A stretch of DNA of 22,649 bases from contig NZ_CATWFF010000012.1 of the NCBI RefSeq assembly GCF_958350005.1, positions 1 through 22,649 of the forward strand, read 5' to 3'. The stretch is from an uncultured Megasphaera sp. Lineage in GTDB: Bacteria > Bacillota > Negativicutes > Veillonellales > Megasphaeraceae. The position numbers and the translations under genes are program-made. The stretch's first letter is position 1. Every line of letters starts with the position of its first letter. Below the pieces are notes generated by a model. It saw nothing but the letters and a program-made list of their open reading frames with translations. It was not told the origin of the DNA and made no database searches. Below, piece by piece: positions 15,579 through 22,649 of the stretch.

Positions 15579-15613
15579 AAAAAACGAGACCGTCGCCTTT
15601 GCGACAGCCTCGT
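15579..15613 (-). terminator. Rho-independent terminator of the DEAD-box helicase gene
   Basis: On the minus strand ACGAGGCTGTCGC pairs along 13 positions with GCGACGGTCTCGT (two wobble pairs) around AAAG, followed by six T. It lies just after the helicase stop. Confidence 0.93.
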
Positions 15614-15627
15614 ATCTCGTATGCAGA

Positions 15628-17178
15628 TTAGTCTTTAAAATACGGTTTGAATACAGAACGGTTCGGTTCTTTCCGCTGTTTGGGCTTGGAGCTGCCTTCA
15701 TCGCTCCGGTTTTTGGGGGAGAAATGACGGCGCTGACGGCGTTCGCCATTTCGTTCACCATCGCTGCGGCGGCGGTCTCCGCCATCGCGGCGACGACGGC
15801 CGTCACGGCGTCCGCTACCATTCTGCTGGCGCCGGGCCCGGGAGATGCGCAGCGGTGCTTCTTCCGTAATCTTTACGGGCGTTGTGTCCGGTTCTTTCGT
15901 CAGGAGCTTGATGGCTGCCGAAAGGAGCGCTACAGAATCAAAATGGGTGAGCAGTTCTTCTGCATTGGCCCGATACGTGCCGGTGCTGGATTCGTCTTCC
16001 GTCGTTTCGACGAGACGGCGAATGGCAGCCTGCTGAGCTCCTTCCAGGGCTTCCGAGAAGGTTGGAGCTTTGCGGCGGGCAATACGCCGTTTAATGAGCC
16101 GTTCAATAGCCCGGAGATGATCGATTTCCCGGGGAATGACGAAGGTCGTCGCTTCGCCGCTCTGGCCGGCCCGGCCTGTACGGCCTACGCGGTGTACGTA
16201 GCTTTCCGGGTCCTGGGGAAGGTCATAGTTGAATACGTGGGTTACGCCGCTGATGTCGAGGCCGCGGGCGGCGACGTCGGTTGCGACGAGAATGTCGATG
16301 GTCTTTTCCCGGAACTGGCGGATGACGGAATCACGTTTGGCCTGGGTCAGGTCGCCGTGAATCCCTTCTGCCGAGTAGCCCCGTTTTTTCAGCGCTTCAG
16401 CTACTTCATCGACACGACGTTTGGTCCGGACGAAGATGATGGCCAGGTCCGGTTCCTGCAGGTCCAGGAGGCGGCAGAGAACGTCGAATTTCTGGCGGTC
16501 CGGTACTTCGATGTAAGACTGTTCAATGAGGTCGATCGTTACTTCTTTGGCCTTCATGCGGACAATTTCCGGATCGTGCAGGAACGTTTCGGCCAGCTGT
16601 TGAATCGGTTTGGGCATAGTAGCGGAAAAGAGCAAAGTCTGCCGCGTAGACGGCGTAGCCGACATGATGAGGTTAATATCGTCAATAAAGCCCATATCCA
16701 GCATTTCATCAGCTTCATCGAGGACGATGGTCGAAATATGGCCCAAGTTGATCGTGCCGCGCTTCATGTGGTCAATGAGACGGCCCGGCGTGGCTACGAC
16801 GATTTGCGGGCATTTCCGCAGACGGCGCAGCTGCCGTTCCATATCCTGACCACCGTAAATGGGCAGGGCCTGAATGGACGTAAACTGGGCCAGATGGTTT
16901 AATTCTTCGGCTACCTGCATGGCCAGTTCCCGCGTCGGCGAGAGAATGACGGCCTGAATGTCCTTGGAAGGCGGGGCAGCTAATATTTTTTCCAAGACAG
17001 GAATGCCGTAAGCTGCCGTTTTGCCTGTACCGGTCTGTGCCTGACCGATCATATCGCGGCCGGACATGGCGACGGGAATGGCCCCTGCCTGAATAGGTGT
17101 AGGTTCTTCAAAGCCCATTTCGTTCAGGGCCTGAATGATGACATCGCTAATATGTAAGTTTTTAAATTGTTCTAACAT
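15628..17178 (-). CDS. DEAD-box ATP-dependent RNA helicase (CshA/DeaD type)
   Basis: This 516-residue protein unwinds RNA using ATP, with likely roles in ribosome assembly, RNA decay or cold adaptation. All core motifs are present: Q motif (FEEPTPIQ), motif I AQTGTGKT (47-54), PTRELA, TPGR, DEAD (154-157), SAT (185-187), the RNA-binding ARGLD (304-308) and HRVGRTGRAG (329-338). After the two RecA-like domains comes a helical part and a long Arg/Gly/Asp-rich tail (from about 430), typical of extra RNA contacts and disordered. The start is fixed by AAAGGAGG upstream of the ATG. It has its own promoter and terminator, so it is monocistronic. Which of the CshA, CshB, DeaD or RhlE groups it belongs to is not certain. 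Confidence 0.95.
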   Translation of the reverse strand: MLEQFKNLHISDVIIQALNEMGFEEPTPIQAGAIPVAMSGRDMIGQAQTGTGKTAAYGIPVLEKILAAPPSKDIQAVILSPTRELAMQVAEELNHLAQFTSIQALPIYGGQDMERQLRRLRKCPQIVVATPGRLIDHMKRGTINLGHISTIVLDEADEMLDMGFIDDINLIMSATPSTRQTLLFSATMPKPIQQLAETFLHDPEIVRMKAKEVTIDLIEQSYIEVPDRQKFDVLCRLLDLQEPDLAIIFVRTKRRVDEVAEALKKRGYSAEGIHGDLTQAKRDSVIRQFREKTIDILVATDVAARGLDISGVTHVFNYDLPQDPESYVHRVGRTGRAGQSGEATTFVIPREIDHLRAIERLIKRRIARRKAPTFSEALEGAQQAAIRRLVETTEDESSTGTYRANAEELLTHFDSVALLSAAIKLLTKEPDTTPVKITEEAPLRISRARRQQNGSGRRDGRRRRDGGDRRRSDGERNGERRQRRHFSPKNRSDEGSSKPKQRKEPNRSVFKPYFKD

Positions 17179-17204
17179 GTAGTCCTCCTTTATGTAACTT
17201 AACT

Positions 17205-17228
17205 ATTATATCATTAGCATACTGAAAA
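17205..17228 (-). promoter_or_regulatory. Likely promoter of the DEAD-box helicase gene
   Basis: On the minus strand TGATATAAT gives a perfect TATAAT -10 box (17205-17210) with an extended TG element. The -35 region is poor. It lies between the metQ terminator and the helicase ribosome binding site. Confidence 0.55.
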
Positions 17229-17258
17229 AGATAGAGTACGGCGCAAAACTGAGGTAAA

Positions 17259-17293
17259 GAAAAAGAACTGCTTCCGGAGAAACAGTTCTTTTG
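17259..17293 (-). terminator. Rho-independent terminator of the metNIQ operon
   Basis: On the minus strand AAAGAACTG pairs with CAGTTCTTT, with further TTC/GGAA pairing inside the loop, followed by TTTCTTT. It lies 15 bases after the metQ stop. Confidence 0.85.
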
Positions 17294-17307
17294 GCTCTCG
17301 TATCCGA

Positions 17308-18141
17308 TTAGAATGCCGGAATGAAGGCGCCTTTGTAGTGTTCTTCAATGTACTTCTTAATGACGTCGGAATGGTAAATATCGACGATCTTCTTGAGTAC
17401 CGGATTGTCTTTGTCGTCTTCATGGACAGCCAGAATGTTGACGTACGGCGATTCTTTATCTTCCCGAAGCAGGGCATCCGTTACCGGATTTAAGCCCGCT
17501 TCCAGAGCGTAGTTGGTATTGACAGCCGCAAAGGTGACATCATCGAGAGAACGGGGAATCTGGGCTGCTTCCAGTTCCTGAATGTGCAGATTCTTGGGAT
17601 TTTCCGTAATATCGGCAACGGCTGGATACTGTACGCCTTCTTTTACTTTGATAAAGCCGGCTTTTTCCAGGAGCAGCAGGCCCCGAGCGCCGTTGGTCGG
17701 GTCGTTCGGCACGGCGACGGTATCGCCGTCTTTTACTTCGTCCAGGCTCTTGATCTTATGGGAGTACAGGCCAATGGGGGCGAGAATCGTATTGCCAATG
17801 GCCGTAATCTTCAGGCCCTTGTCCTTGACCAGGTTGTCCATATAAGGCTTATGCTGGTACGAGTTCATGTCGATTTCCTTGTTGGCCAGGGCAATATCAG
17901 GCGTAACATAGTCGGAAAATTCCATGATCTTGATGTTGATGCCTTCTTTGGCCGCTTCTTTCTTGACCTGTTCCATAATGTCCGCATGAGGGCCCGGTGT
18001 AACGCCGACAGTAATATCTTTCTTTACCGTCGAGCCATTGCTGCTGCTGGCAGTGTCCGATGAACTGCCGCAGCCGGCGGCAAAGACGCATACGGCTGCA
18101 ATAGAGGCTGCAGCTATTGCTTTCTTCCATATTGATTTCAT
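17308..18141 (-). CDS. metQ: MetQ, methionine-binding lipoprotein of the ABC importer
   Basis: This 277-residue substrate-binding lipoprotein captures methionine (and probably other forms such as D-methionine) outside the membrane and delivers it to MetNI. A lipoprotein signal peptide (MKSIWKKAIAAASIAAVC) ends at the lipobox FAAGC. The NlpA/MetQ fold follows: ITVGVTPGPHADIMEQVKK, FSDYVTPDIALANKEIDMN, YQHKPYMD, IGLYSHKIKSLDEVKDG and VPNDPTNGARGLLLL. The frame extends upstream, but AAAGGAGTG before the ATG at 18141 and the signal peptide fix the start. It is the last gene of the operon, 19 bases after metI. Ligand is inferred from family and from the SAM riboswitch. Confidence 0.95.
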   Translation of the reverse strand: MKSIWKKAIAAASIAAVCVFAAGCGSSSDTASSSNGSTVKKDITVGVTPGPHADIMEQVKKEAAKEGINIKIMEFSDYVTPDIALANKEIDMNSYQHKPYMDNLVKDKGLKITAIGNTILAPIGLYSHKIKSLDEVKDGDTVAVPNDPTNGARGLLLLEKAGFIKVKEGVQYPAVADITENPKNLHIQELEAAQIPRSLDDVTFAAVNTNYALEAGLNPVTDALLREDKESPYVNILAVHEDDKDNPVLKKIVDIYHSDVIKKYIEEHYKGAFIPAF

Positions 18142-18160
18142 AGAAAACACTCCTTTTCCC

Positions 18161-18814
18161 TTATTTTTTATTCTTTTTCCGCGATGCAAAGTCGCCGGCT
18201 GCCTGAATCAGGTTGACGCCGACAATGAGGATAATAATAGTGGCTAACATGACGTCGGCACGGAACCGCTGGTACCCGTAGCGAATGGCAATATCGCCGA
18301 GGCCGCCGCCGCCGATGGCACCGGCCATAGCCGAAGAACCGATCAGGTTGACGATGAGCACCGTAATGTTGTTGATAATCGTCGGCAGTGCTTCGGGAAT
18401 GAGGACTTTGCGGATAATCTGAAACGGCGTGGCTCCCATGGATTCTGCTGCTTCGACGAGGCCGAAATCGACGTCGCGGATCGATGTTTCCACGAGTCGG
18501 CTCAGGAAGGGGATAGCCACGATGGTCAGAGGCACGCAGGCTGCCGTCGTACCGATAGACGTACCGGCAATGATCCGGGTCAGCGGAATAATAGCTACCA
18601 TCAAAATGATGAAAGGAATGGAACGGATAATGTTAACAATTGTGCCTAATATCTGATTGACGACGCGGTTTTCCAGAATATGGCCCTTGCTGGTCGTAAC
18701 CAGGGTGATGCCGAGGGGAATGCCGATAATAGCGGCAATGACCGTGGAAACAGCGACCATGAAGACCGTTTCCTGAATGCCCTGGAGCATTAACTTAATG
18801 ATTTCTGGGGACAT
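18161..18814 (-). CDS. metI: MetI, methionine ABC transporter permease
   Basis: This 217-residue inner-membrane permease of the MetNIQ importer has about five membrane helices (for example ETVFMVAVSTVIAAIIGIPL and IIRSIPFIILMVAIIPL). It carries the EAA coupling loop (EAAESMGATPFQIIRKVLIP), which contacts the ATPase MetN, and the conserved GSSAMAGAIGGGGLGDIAI. Its start lies within the last 20 bases of metN, so the two are translationally coupled. Length is normal. Confidence 0.96.
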   Translation of the reverse strand: MSPEIIKLMLQGIQETVFMVAVSTVIAAIIGIPLGITLVTTSKGHILENRVVNQILGTIVNIIRSIPFIILMVAIIPLTRIIAGTSIGTTAACVPLTIVAIPFLSRLVETSIRDVDFGLVEAAESMGATPFQIIRKVLIPEALPTIINNITVLIVNLIGSSAMAGAIGGGGLGDIAIRYGYQRFRADVMLATIIILIVGVNLIQAAGDFASRKKNKK

Positions 18815-19838
18815 AGCCTAAGACCTCGCTTTCAATGGGTAATCCTTTGATATATGCCAGTGCTTTGGCCTGTGTTTCCATATCGCCCATAATGACGATG
18901 ATAAGGTAGCCAAAGGGTTCATCCTGAATGTAGTCGATGTTCCCGTACAGAATGCTGACATAGGTGTTGAACTTCTGGACAATGGCGGCGACGAGGGGAT
19001 CGTTCGTAGCCGAGCCTTTGAAGCGCAGGCGGACGAGAACATTCCGGTCCGGTGCGGGCTGATCGGTAATGCCCATCTTGGCAATCCCTGCGGGCAGCTG
19101 CATGTTGATGACGGACTTGACGAAATCCTTCATCGTCTGAGACTGAGGATTGGTGAAGACGTCGACAACGCGGCCTTCTTCCTTGATGACGCCGCCTTCA
19201 ATGACGGCGACGCGGTTGCAGATTTCCTTGATGACGGCCATTTCGTGGGTAATGATGACGATCGTAATATGAAGGCGTTTGTTAATATCCTGCAGTAATT
19301 CCAGAATCGATTTGGTCGTCTGCGGGTCCAGAGCTGATGTGGCTTCGTCGCACAGGAGAATTTTCGGATCGCTGGCCAGAGCCCGGGCAATGCCGACACG
19401 CTGTTTCTGCCCGCCAGACAGCTGGGACGGGTAGTTGTGCTGCCGGTCCGTCAGGCCGACCAGTTCCAGCAGGTCGTCTACTTTTTTCCGGATCACTTCT
19501 TTTGGCGTATTGACCAGTTCCAGCGGGAAAGCGATGTTGTCAAAGACGGTCCGCGAAGACAGCAGGTTGAAATGCTGGAAAATCATGCCGATGTTTTTGC
19601 GTTCCGCCCGCAGCTGGGAATCGGAGAGGGCCGTCATATCCTGGCCATCAATGATGACGCGGCCGCTTGTCGGCCGTTCCAGCATGTTGATGCAGCGGAC
19701 GAGGGTCGATTTGCCGGCGCCGCTTTTGCCGATAATACCAAAAATTTCCCCGTCTTCGATGGTCAGGTTAATCCCTTTCAGCGCGTGAACCGTGGCGCTG
19801 CCATCGTAGGTTTTGGTAATATTTTCCAATGTAATCAC
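18795..19838 (-). CDS. metN: MetN, methionine ABC transporter ATPase
   Basis: This 347-residue cytoplasmic ATPase powers methionine import. Walker A is GKSGAGKST (37-45), the signature is LSGGQKQR (140-147) and Walker B is LLCDEATSAL (161-170). The C-terminal NIL domain (NVLVRLRFKGSATNDPLVA onward) senses intracellular methionine and inhibits transport, as in E. coli MetN. The frame runs upstream through the riboswitch, so that start is wrong. The GTG at 19838 has AAGGAG eight bases before it and gives MITLENITKTY, the usual N-terminus. First gene of the metNIQ operon, under a SAM-I riboswitch. Confidence 0.95.
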   Translation of the reverse strand: MITLENITKTYDGSATVHALKGINLTIEDGEIFGIIGKSGAGKSTLVRCINMLERPTSGRVIIDGQDMTALSDSQLRAERKNIGMIFQHFNLLSSRTVFDNIAFPLELVNTPKEVIRKKVDDLLELVGLTDRQHNYPSQLSGGQKQRVGIARALASDPKILLCDEATSALDPQTTKSILELLQDINKRLHITIVIITHEMAVIKEICNRVAVIEGGVIKEEGRVVDVFTNPQSQTMKDFVKSVINMQLPAGIAKMGITDQPAPDRNVLVRLRFKGSATNDPLVAAIVQKFNTYVSILYGNIDYIQDEPFGYLIIVIMGDMETQAKALAYIKGLPIESEVLGYVPRNH

Positions 19839-19868
19839 AGTATCAACTCCTTGGTAACGAAAAGGCAA

Positions 19869-19895
19869 CAAAAAAACCGCCATACAGATGACGGT
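19869..19895 (-). terminator. Terminator of the SAM-I riboswitch expression platform
   Basis: On the minus strand ACCGTCAT pairs with ATGGCGGT around CTGT (one wobble pair), followed by seven T. It sits between the aptamer and metN. Confidence 0.92.
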
Positions 19896-19914
19896 TATGT
19901 GCGCTGCACTGCGT

Positions 19915-20008
19915 TTCATCTGCCGGAACACTCCGTTGGAATTGGCACCTTCCCAAACGGGGGTTGCCGCAGCCTCATCGGGCCAGTCCCTCTGCTGCTC
20001 TGGATGAA
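19915..20008 (-). ncRNA. SAM-I riboswitch (S box) controlling metNIQ
   Basis: The minus strand carries the S-box hallmarks in order: CATCCAGAGCAGCAGAGGG, GACTGGCCCGATGAGGC, GGCAACCCCC, AAGGTGCCAATTCC, and GCAGATGAA closing stem P1 with TTCATC (20003-20008 with 19915-19920). It binds S-adenosylmethionine and ends transcription when SAM is plentiful, matching control of a methionine importer. Confidence 0.96.
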
Positions 20009-20032
20009 TGGTTCGTTTTGTTGTCAGAAAAA

Positions 20033-20061
20033 ATAATAACACTAATCACTACGGTTGTCAA
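20033..20061 (-). promoter_or_regulatory. Promoter of the metNIQ operon
   Basis: On the minus strand a perfect TTGACA -35 box (20056-20061), a 17-base spacer and TATTAT -10 box (20033-20038) lie about 25 bases before the aptamer. The stretch from 20062 to 20262 holds the divergent MerR-side promoter region and no gene. Confidence 0.88.
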
Positions 20062-20157
20062 TCCGAAACTTTCCCTTCTTTTTCCGCAATCTGGCCGTTC
20101 CTGCCGGCATAACGGAGAGGGCCTGTCTGTCTGCCCAGGGGCCTCGGTCCGAAATAT

Positions 20158-20222
20158 GCCTGAACTGTATGTTTCAGGCAAGAAGATAAGCATTAGACAG
20201 ACCGGGCCGCAGCCAGTATACT
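20158..20222 (+). promoter_or_regulatory. Candidate promoter and operator of the MerR pair
   Basis: TTAGAC (20193-20198), an 18-base spacer and TATACT (20217-20222) form a plausible promoter; a slightly long spacer is common where MerR proteins act. Just upstream GCCTGAA (20158-20164) and TTCAGGC (20173-20179) form an inverted repeat. GTCTGTCT (20125-20132) also matches AGACAGAC (20195-20202), which overlaps the -35 box. One of these repeats may be an operator; this is inferred. Confidence 0.45.
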
Positions 20223-20262
20223 CAGGGTGTAGCCGAAAGGAGCAAGGAAAAGGAGGTGTCCT

Positions 20263-20628
20263 ATGACGGCAGAAGAAGCAGGAGAACGCTATCAGATTCC
20301 GGCAGAGCTGCTTTCCGATTATGAACAGTGGCGGCCGGCCTGGGACGGGGAGCAGCGGTACGGGAACCGCCCGTATGATGACGGCGATATTGCCCGCCTG
20401 AGCATGATGCTGACCCTGCGCGATGTAGGCTTTGACAGAGACGGCGTGCGGCAGTACATGGAGCTGTTCCTGGCGGCCCGGAATACGGCGCCGGAACGGC
20501 TGCAGCTGCTCCGGGCACTGCGGGAACAGGTCGTCGATGATATTCACGTCCGTCAGAAGCAACTGGACCGCCTCGATTACCTGCGCTATCAGATTCAGCA
20601 GGGAAAGGAACCGGTCCTGACGACGTAA
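20263..20628 (+). CDS. MerR-family-like regulator with a diverged DNA-binding domain
   Basis: This 121-residue protein has the second half of a MerR winged-helix domain and coiled-coil: YDDGDIARLSMMLTLRDVGFDRDGVRQYMELFL, then a long helix (VDDIHVRQKQLDRLDYLRYQIQ). The first half (ERYQIPAELLSDYEQWRP) replaces the usual LRYYE and is diverged but recognisable. Such proteins often sit beside a normal MerR gene in Bacillota. The start follows AAAAGGAGGTG. The next MerR gene starts 18 bases after its stop. It may partner with that protein or bind an altered site. No metal-binding Cys residues are seen. Confidence 0.82.
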   Translation: MTAEEAGERYQIPAELLSDYEQWRPAWDGEQRYGNRPYDDGDIARLSMMLTLRDVGFDRDGVRQYMELFLAARNTAPERLQLLRALREQVVDDIHVRQKQLDRLDYLRYQIQQGKEPVLTT

Positions 20629-20646
20629 CGGAAAGGAGAGAAAACC

Positions 20647-21039
20647 ATGTTTATTCGGGAAATGGCAGCGCAGACAGGGCTGTCAGAAGATACGCTGCGG
20701 TATTACGAACGCATTGGAATCTTGCCGGCAGTGCCGCGCAATGGCCATGGCGTCCGCCAGTACAGTACCTATCATATCGAGTATATCGGGCTCATTCAGA
20801 GCCTGAAAGGCAGCGGCATGTCCCTGGAAGATATTCAGCAGTACATGAGCCTGGCCAGAGAAGGAGCGGCAACGGAACAGACCCGCCGGAACATGCTGGT
20901 CCGGGCCAGACAGCACCTTCTGCAGCAGCGGGCCCGCATCGAAGCAGCCGTGGCAGAAGCAGAGTTTCAGCTGGCTCATTATGAGACCTCTCTCCTCGTA
21001 CGGACCAACAGCGTGGCCATGCCGCCAGCTGCCGTATAG
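20647..21039 (+). CDS. MerR-family transcriptional regulator
   Basis: This 130-residue regulator has a typical N-terminal MerR domain: FIREMAAQTGLSEDTLRYYERIGIL, then VRQYSTYHIEYIGLIQSLKGSGMSLEDIQQYM. A dimerisation helix follows (ARQHLLQQRARIEAAVAEAEFQLAHYE). No Cys pattern for metal is present, so it belongs with the organic-ligand or redox-stress type MerRs often found next to flavodoxin and carboxymuconolactone decarboxylase genes. A GGAAAGGAGAG site precedes the ATG. The following lipoprotein gene begins 47 bases later, so it may be co-transcribed and regulated by this pair. Confidence 0.92.
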   Translation: MFIREMAAQTGLSEDTLRYYERIGILPAVPRNGHGVRQYSTYHIEYIGLIQSLKGSGMSLEDIQQYMSLAREGAATEQTRRNMLVRARQHLLQQRARIEAAVAEAEFQLAHYETSLLVRTNSVAMPPAAV

Positions 21040-21086
21040 CCGCAGTCCGTCCGGCATGGGGGAGAACGGAGGAGGTATACTATCCT

Positions 21087-21602
21087 ATGAATATAAAACG
21101 ATTTGCAATTTTCAGTACCGCTGCTGCCTGTGTGTTGTCGGCTGCAGCCTGTACGATGTCAGCAGACGACGGCAGACGACCTTCGCCGTCCCCACCGGTA
21201 CAGGCCGGCACGATGGCCCAGACAGACGGCGGTCCGGTCATCCGCGTTTCCGATGAACAGGGACACGTGCTTCGTGTGCAGCTGAACAGCAGCCCTGCTG
21301 CCCAGTCGCTGTATGCACAGCTGCCCCTGACAGTAGATATAGAAAATTACAGCAACAATGAAAAGATTTTTTACCCGCCCCAGTCCCTGGCAACAGAGCA
21401 GTCGCCTCTGGCCAGTCCCGGAACCGGTGTAGTAGCCTATTACCGGCCCTGGGGAGACGTCGTCTTTTTCTACGGCCCTTTCAGGGAAAATGATAAACTC
21501 TTTTCTCTGGGCCAGGTGACAGAAGGGACCGAACAGGTTCCGGAACTGACAGGAACGATTTATCTGGAACGCAGCGAAGCTGCAGAGGGAGATACACTAT
21601 GA
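21087..21602 (+). CDS. Cyclophilin-like domain lipoprotein
   Basis: This 171-residue protein starts with a signal peptide (MNIKRFAIFSTAAACVLSAAAC); Cys22 is a likely lipid attachment site, though the lipobox is not ideal. After a Pro/Ser-rich linker the domain IRVSDEQGHVLRVQLNSSPA, PLTVDIENYSNNEKIFYPP, GTGVVAYYRPWGDVVFFYGPF and FSLGQVTEG matches the cyclophilin-like fold proteins often encoded beside flavodoxin-type reductases. Their biochemical role is unknown; no prolyl isomerase activity is claimed. A GGAGGAGG site precedes the ATG. Its stop overlaps the next start (ATGA at 21599), showing coupling. Confidence 0.85.
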   Translation: MNIKRFAIFSTAAACVLSAAACTMSADDGRRPSPSPPVQAGTMAQTDGGPVIRVSDEQGHVLRVQLNSSPAAQSLYAQLPLTVDIENYSNNEKIFYPPQSLATEQSPLASPGTGVVAYYRPWGDVVFFYGPFRENDKLFSLGQVTEGTEQVPELTGTIYLERSEAAEGDTL

Positions 21603-22261
21603 ATCGCAGAGAGTTTTTGCAGTGGTCCGGTGCCGGTCTGATGACCCTGTTTTTAAGCGGCTGCGGCACCATACTGACAGAATCGGCCAGTGCCGCACCT
21701 GCAGCGGGCCGCATAGGAGGAGGAAAGAACATGAATATTGTTGTACTTACAGGCAGTCCGCACCGCAACGGCACGTCAGCCTTACTGGCAGATAAATTTA
21801 TCGAAGGCGCTCAGTCGGCAGGGCACACGGTATTTCGATTTAATGCGGCCTTTGAAGATACCCATCCCTGTCAGGGATGCGATCACTGCGGCATGGACGG
21901 CGACTGTATTTTCAATGATGCCATTCAGCAGAACCTCATGCCGCACATGCTGGAAGCGGACATGATCGCCCTTATTACGCCCCTGTATTACTACGGCATG
22001 TCGGCACAGCTCAAAACCGTCGTCGACCGCTTTTATTCGCGAACAGGCCGCCTGCACGGCAAACAGTCCATTCTGATGGCTACGGCCTATAACAGTGCGG
22101 ACTGGACCATGACTGCCCTGGTTGACCACTATGATACGCTGGTCCGATACATGGAGTGGAACGACCGGGGCAAGGTACTGGCCATTGGCTGCGGTGCCCG
22201 CTCGCTCATCGAACGGTCGCCCTTTCCAGACCAGGCATACCGGCTGGGGGCCAGTTTATAA
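21599..22261 (+). CDS. Flavodoxin-family NAD(P)H-dependent FMN oxidoreductase with export-type leader
   Basis: The 220-residue frame begins with a leader that has a twin-arginine-like motif (NRREFLQ), a hydrophobic core and a lipobox (LSGC). From residue 45 it is a typical FMN-binding flavodoxin-fold reductase: MNIVVLTGSPHRNGTSALLA (phosphate loop), CQGCDHCGMDGDC (CX2CX2CX5C, as in iron-sulfur flavoproteins, possibly holding a cluster), ITPLYYYGMSAQLKTVVDRFY. A strong ribosome binding site lies inside the frame before Met45 (21731), so a 176-residue cytosolic form is also possible. Both forms fit; family members are usually cytosolic and about this shorter length. The start at 21599 is coupled to the lipoprotein gene. 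Confidence 0.88.
   Translation: MNRREFLQWSGAGLMTLFLSGCGTILTESASAAPAAGRIGGGKNMNIVVLTGSPHRNGTSALLADKFIEGAQSAGHTVFRFNAAFEDTHPCQGCDHCGMDGDCIFNDAIQQNLMPHMLEADMIALITPLYYYGMSAQLKTVVDRFYSRTGRLHGKQSILMATAYNSADWTMTALVDHYDTLVRYMEWNDRGKVLAIGCGARSLIERSPFPDQAYRLGASL
21714..21733 (+). promoter_or_regulatory. Internal ribosome binding site and ATG within the flavodoxin gene
   Basis: TAGGAGGAGGAAAG (21714-21727) sits with ideal spacing before an in-frame ATG at 21731. It codes for the linker Gly-Gly-Gly-Lys, exactly between the leader and the flavodoxin domain. Confidence 0.75.
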
Positions 22262-22275
22262 AGGAGGAGATGTTT

Positions 22276-22649
22276 GTGAAACAGCAGTGGAAAACCTGTG
22301 TCCTGGCAGCGGTGACGGCTGCCGTGCTGACAAATATATGTGCGTTAGGAGGAATAACAATGGCAAACAATGATACAGAACAGCAGCAGGCCGTAAAGGT
22401 TGTCCAGACAGCCGGGCGGGACCGGCTGGGCGATTTTGCGCCGGACTTTGCCCGCTATAACGATGATATCCTGTTTGGCGAAGTGTGGTCGCGCAATGAC
22501 AAGCTGTCCCTTCATGACCGCAGCCTTATTACCGTATCAGGCCTTATCGGCTCGGGTATTATCGACAGCTCCCTGAAATATCACATTGCCACGGCCAAAG
22601 CCCATGGCGTGACGAAAGATGAAATGGTGGAAATGATTACGCAGCTCGG
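22276..22649 (+). CDS. Carboxymuconolactone decarboxylase-family protein with leader (3' end outside window)
   Basis: The frame is open at the right edge. From about residue 29 it reads as a CMD/AhpD-like protein: GRDRLGDFAPDFARYNDDILFGEVWSR, then LSLHDRSLITVSGLIGSG and LKYHIATAKAHGVTKDEMVEMI. The conserved catalytic Cys pair, if any, would lie beyond the window. Family members include decarboxylases and peroxidase-like redox proteins. The GTG start at 22276 follows AAGGAGGAG at 22261-22269 and gives a hydrophobic leader (WKTCVLAAVTAAVLTNICA). An in-frame ATG at 22360 with its own ribosome binding site would give a form without the leader. It lies 14 bases after the flavodoxin gene. Confidence 0.85.
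   Translation, partial: MKQQWKTCVLAAVTAAVLTNICALGGITMANNDTEQQQAVKVVQTAGRDRLGDFAPDFARYNDDILFGEVWSRNDKLSLHDRSLITVSGLIGSGIIDSSLKYHIATAKAHGVTKDEMVEMITQL
22346..22362 (+). promoter_or_regulatory. Internal ribosome binding site and ATG within the CMD gene
   Basis: TAGGAGGA (22346-22353) lies six bases before an in-frame ATG (22360-22362), exactly at the border between the hydrophobic leader and the conserved domain. Confidence 0.75.

Noticed and set aside
15327..15821. Minus-strand frame of 164 codons through the repeat region and helicase tail
   Set aside because: It shadows the helicase gene in another frame and continues through its terminator and the repeats; no domain is seen.
15724..16902. 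Plus-strand frame (392 codons) opposite the DEAD-box helicase
   Set aside because: The helicase has every motif on the minus strand; this frame has none and no start signal.
19839..20042. N-terminal extension of metN
   Set aside because: It would translate through the SAM-I riboswitch and terminator; the GTG at 19838 is well supported.

Overview
The window reads as a chromosomal segment of a low-to-medium GC Bacillota, most likely a butyrate-forming Negativicutes bacterium such as Megasphaera. The support is a PolC-type replicase, the Firmicutes order comEA-comEC-holA, hbd and crt of the butyrate pathway, and riboswitches of Firmicutes type. The genus is an inference from gene content and general sequence style; no rRNA is present.

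Layout. Positions 1-1079 hold the 3' part of an AT-rich Sel1-repeat gene with a CFI-box C-terminus. Positions 1202-10091 form a tightly packed plus-strand run: comEA, comEC, holA, a VanW-family envelope protein and polC. A promoter then leads into a yerC-like TrpR-family regulator and an unassigned gene (10179-11083). An FMN riboswitch with its own terminator follows directly, and the first gene behind it is an FGGY sugar kinase, not a riboflavin gene. Next come hbd and crt, each with its own leader. Between the convergent crt and DEAD-box helicase genes lies about 600 bp of non-coding DNA full of inverted and direct repeats.

The minus strand (15628-19838) carries the helicase and the methionine ABC importer metN-metI-metQ, which is driven by a clear promoter and a SAM-I riboswitch (about 19869-20061). 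From 20263 the plus strand holds two MerR-type regulators in tandem, a cyclophilin-like lipoprotein, a flavodoxin-family reductase and the start of a carboxymuconolactone decarboxylase family gene. The last two each have an export-type N-terminal leader followed by a strong internal ribosome binding site and a second in-frame ATG.

Most notable points: (1) an FMN riboswitch in front of an FGGY kinase, with an extra hairpin in the aptamer that is almost repeated in the linker; (2) a PolC with no proofreading exonuclease insert; (3) a ComEC whose C-terminal domain has lost the metallo-beta-lactamase motif; (4) paired start sites suggesting exported and cytosolic forms of two redox-type proteins; (5) a composite repeat element between convergent genes.
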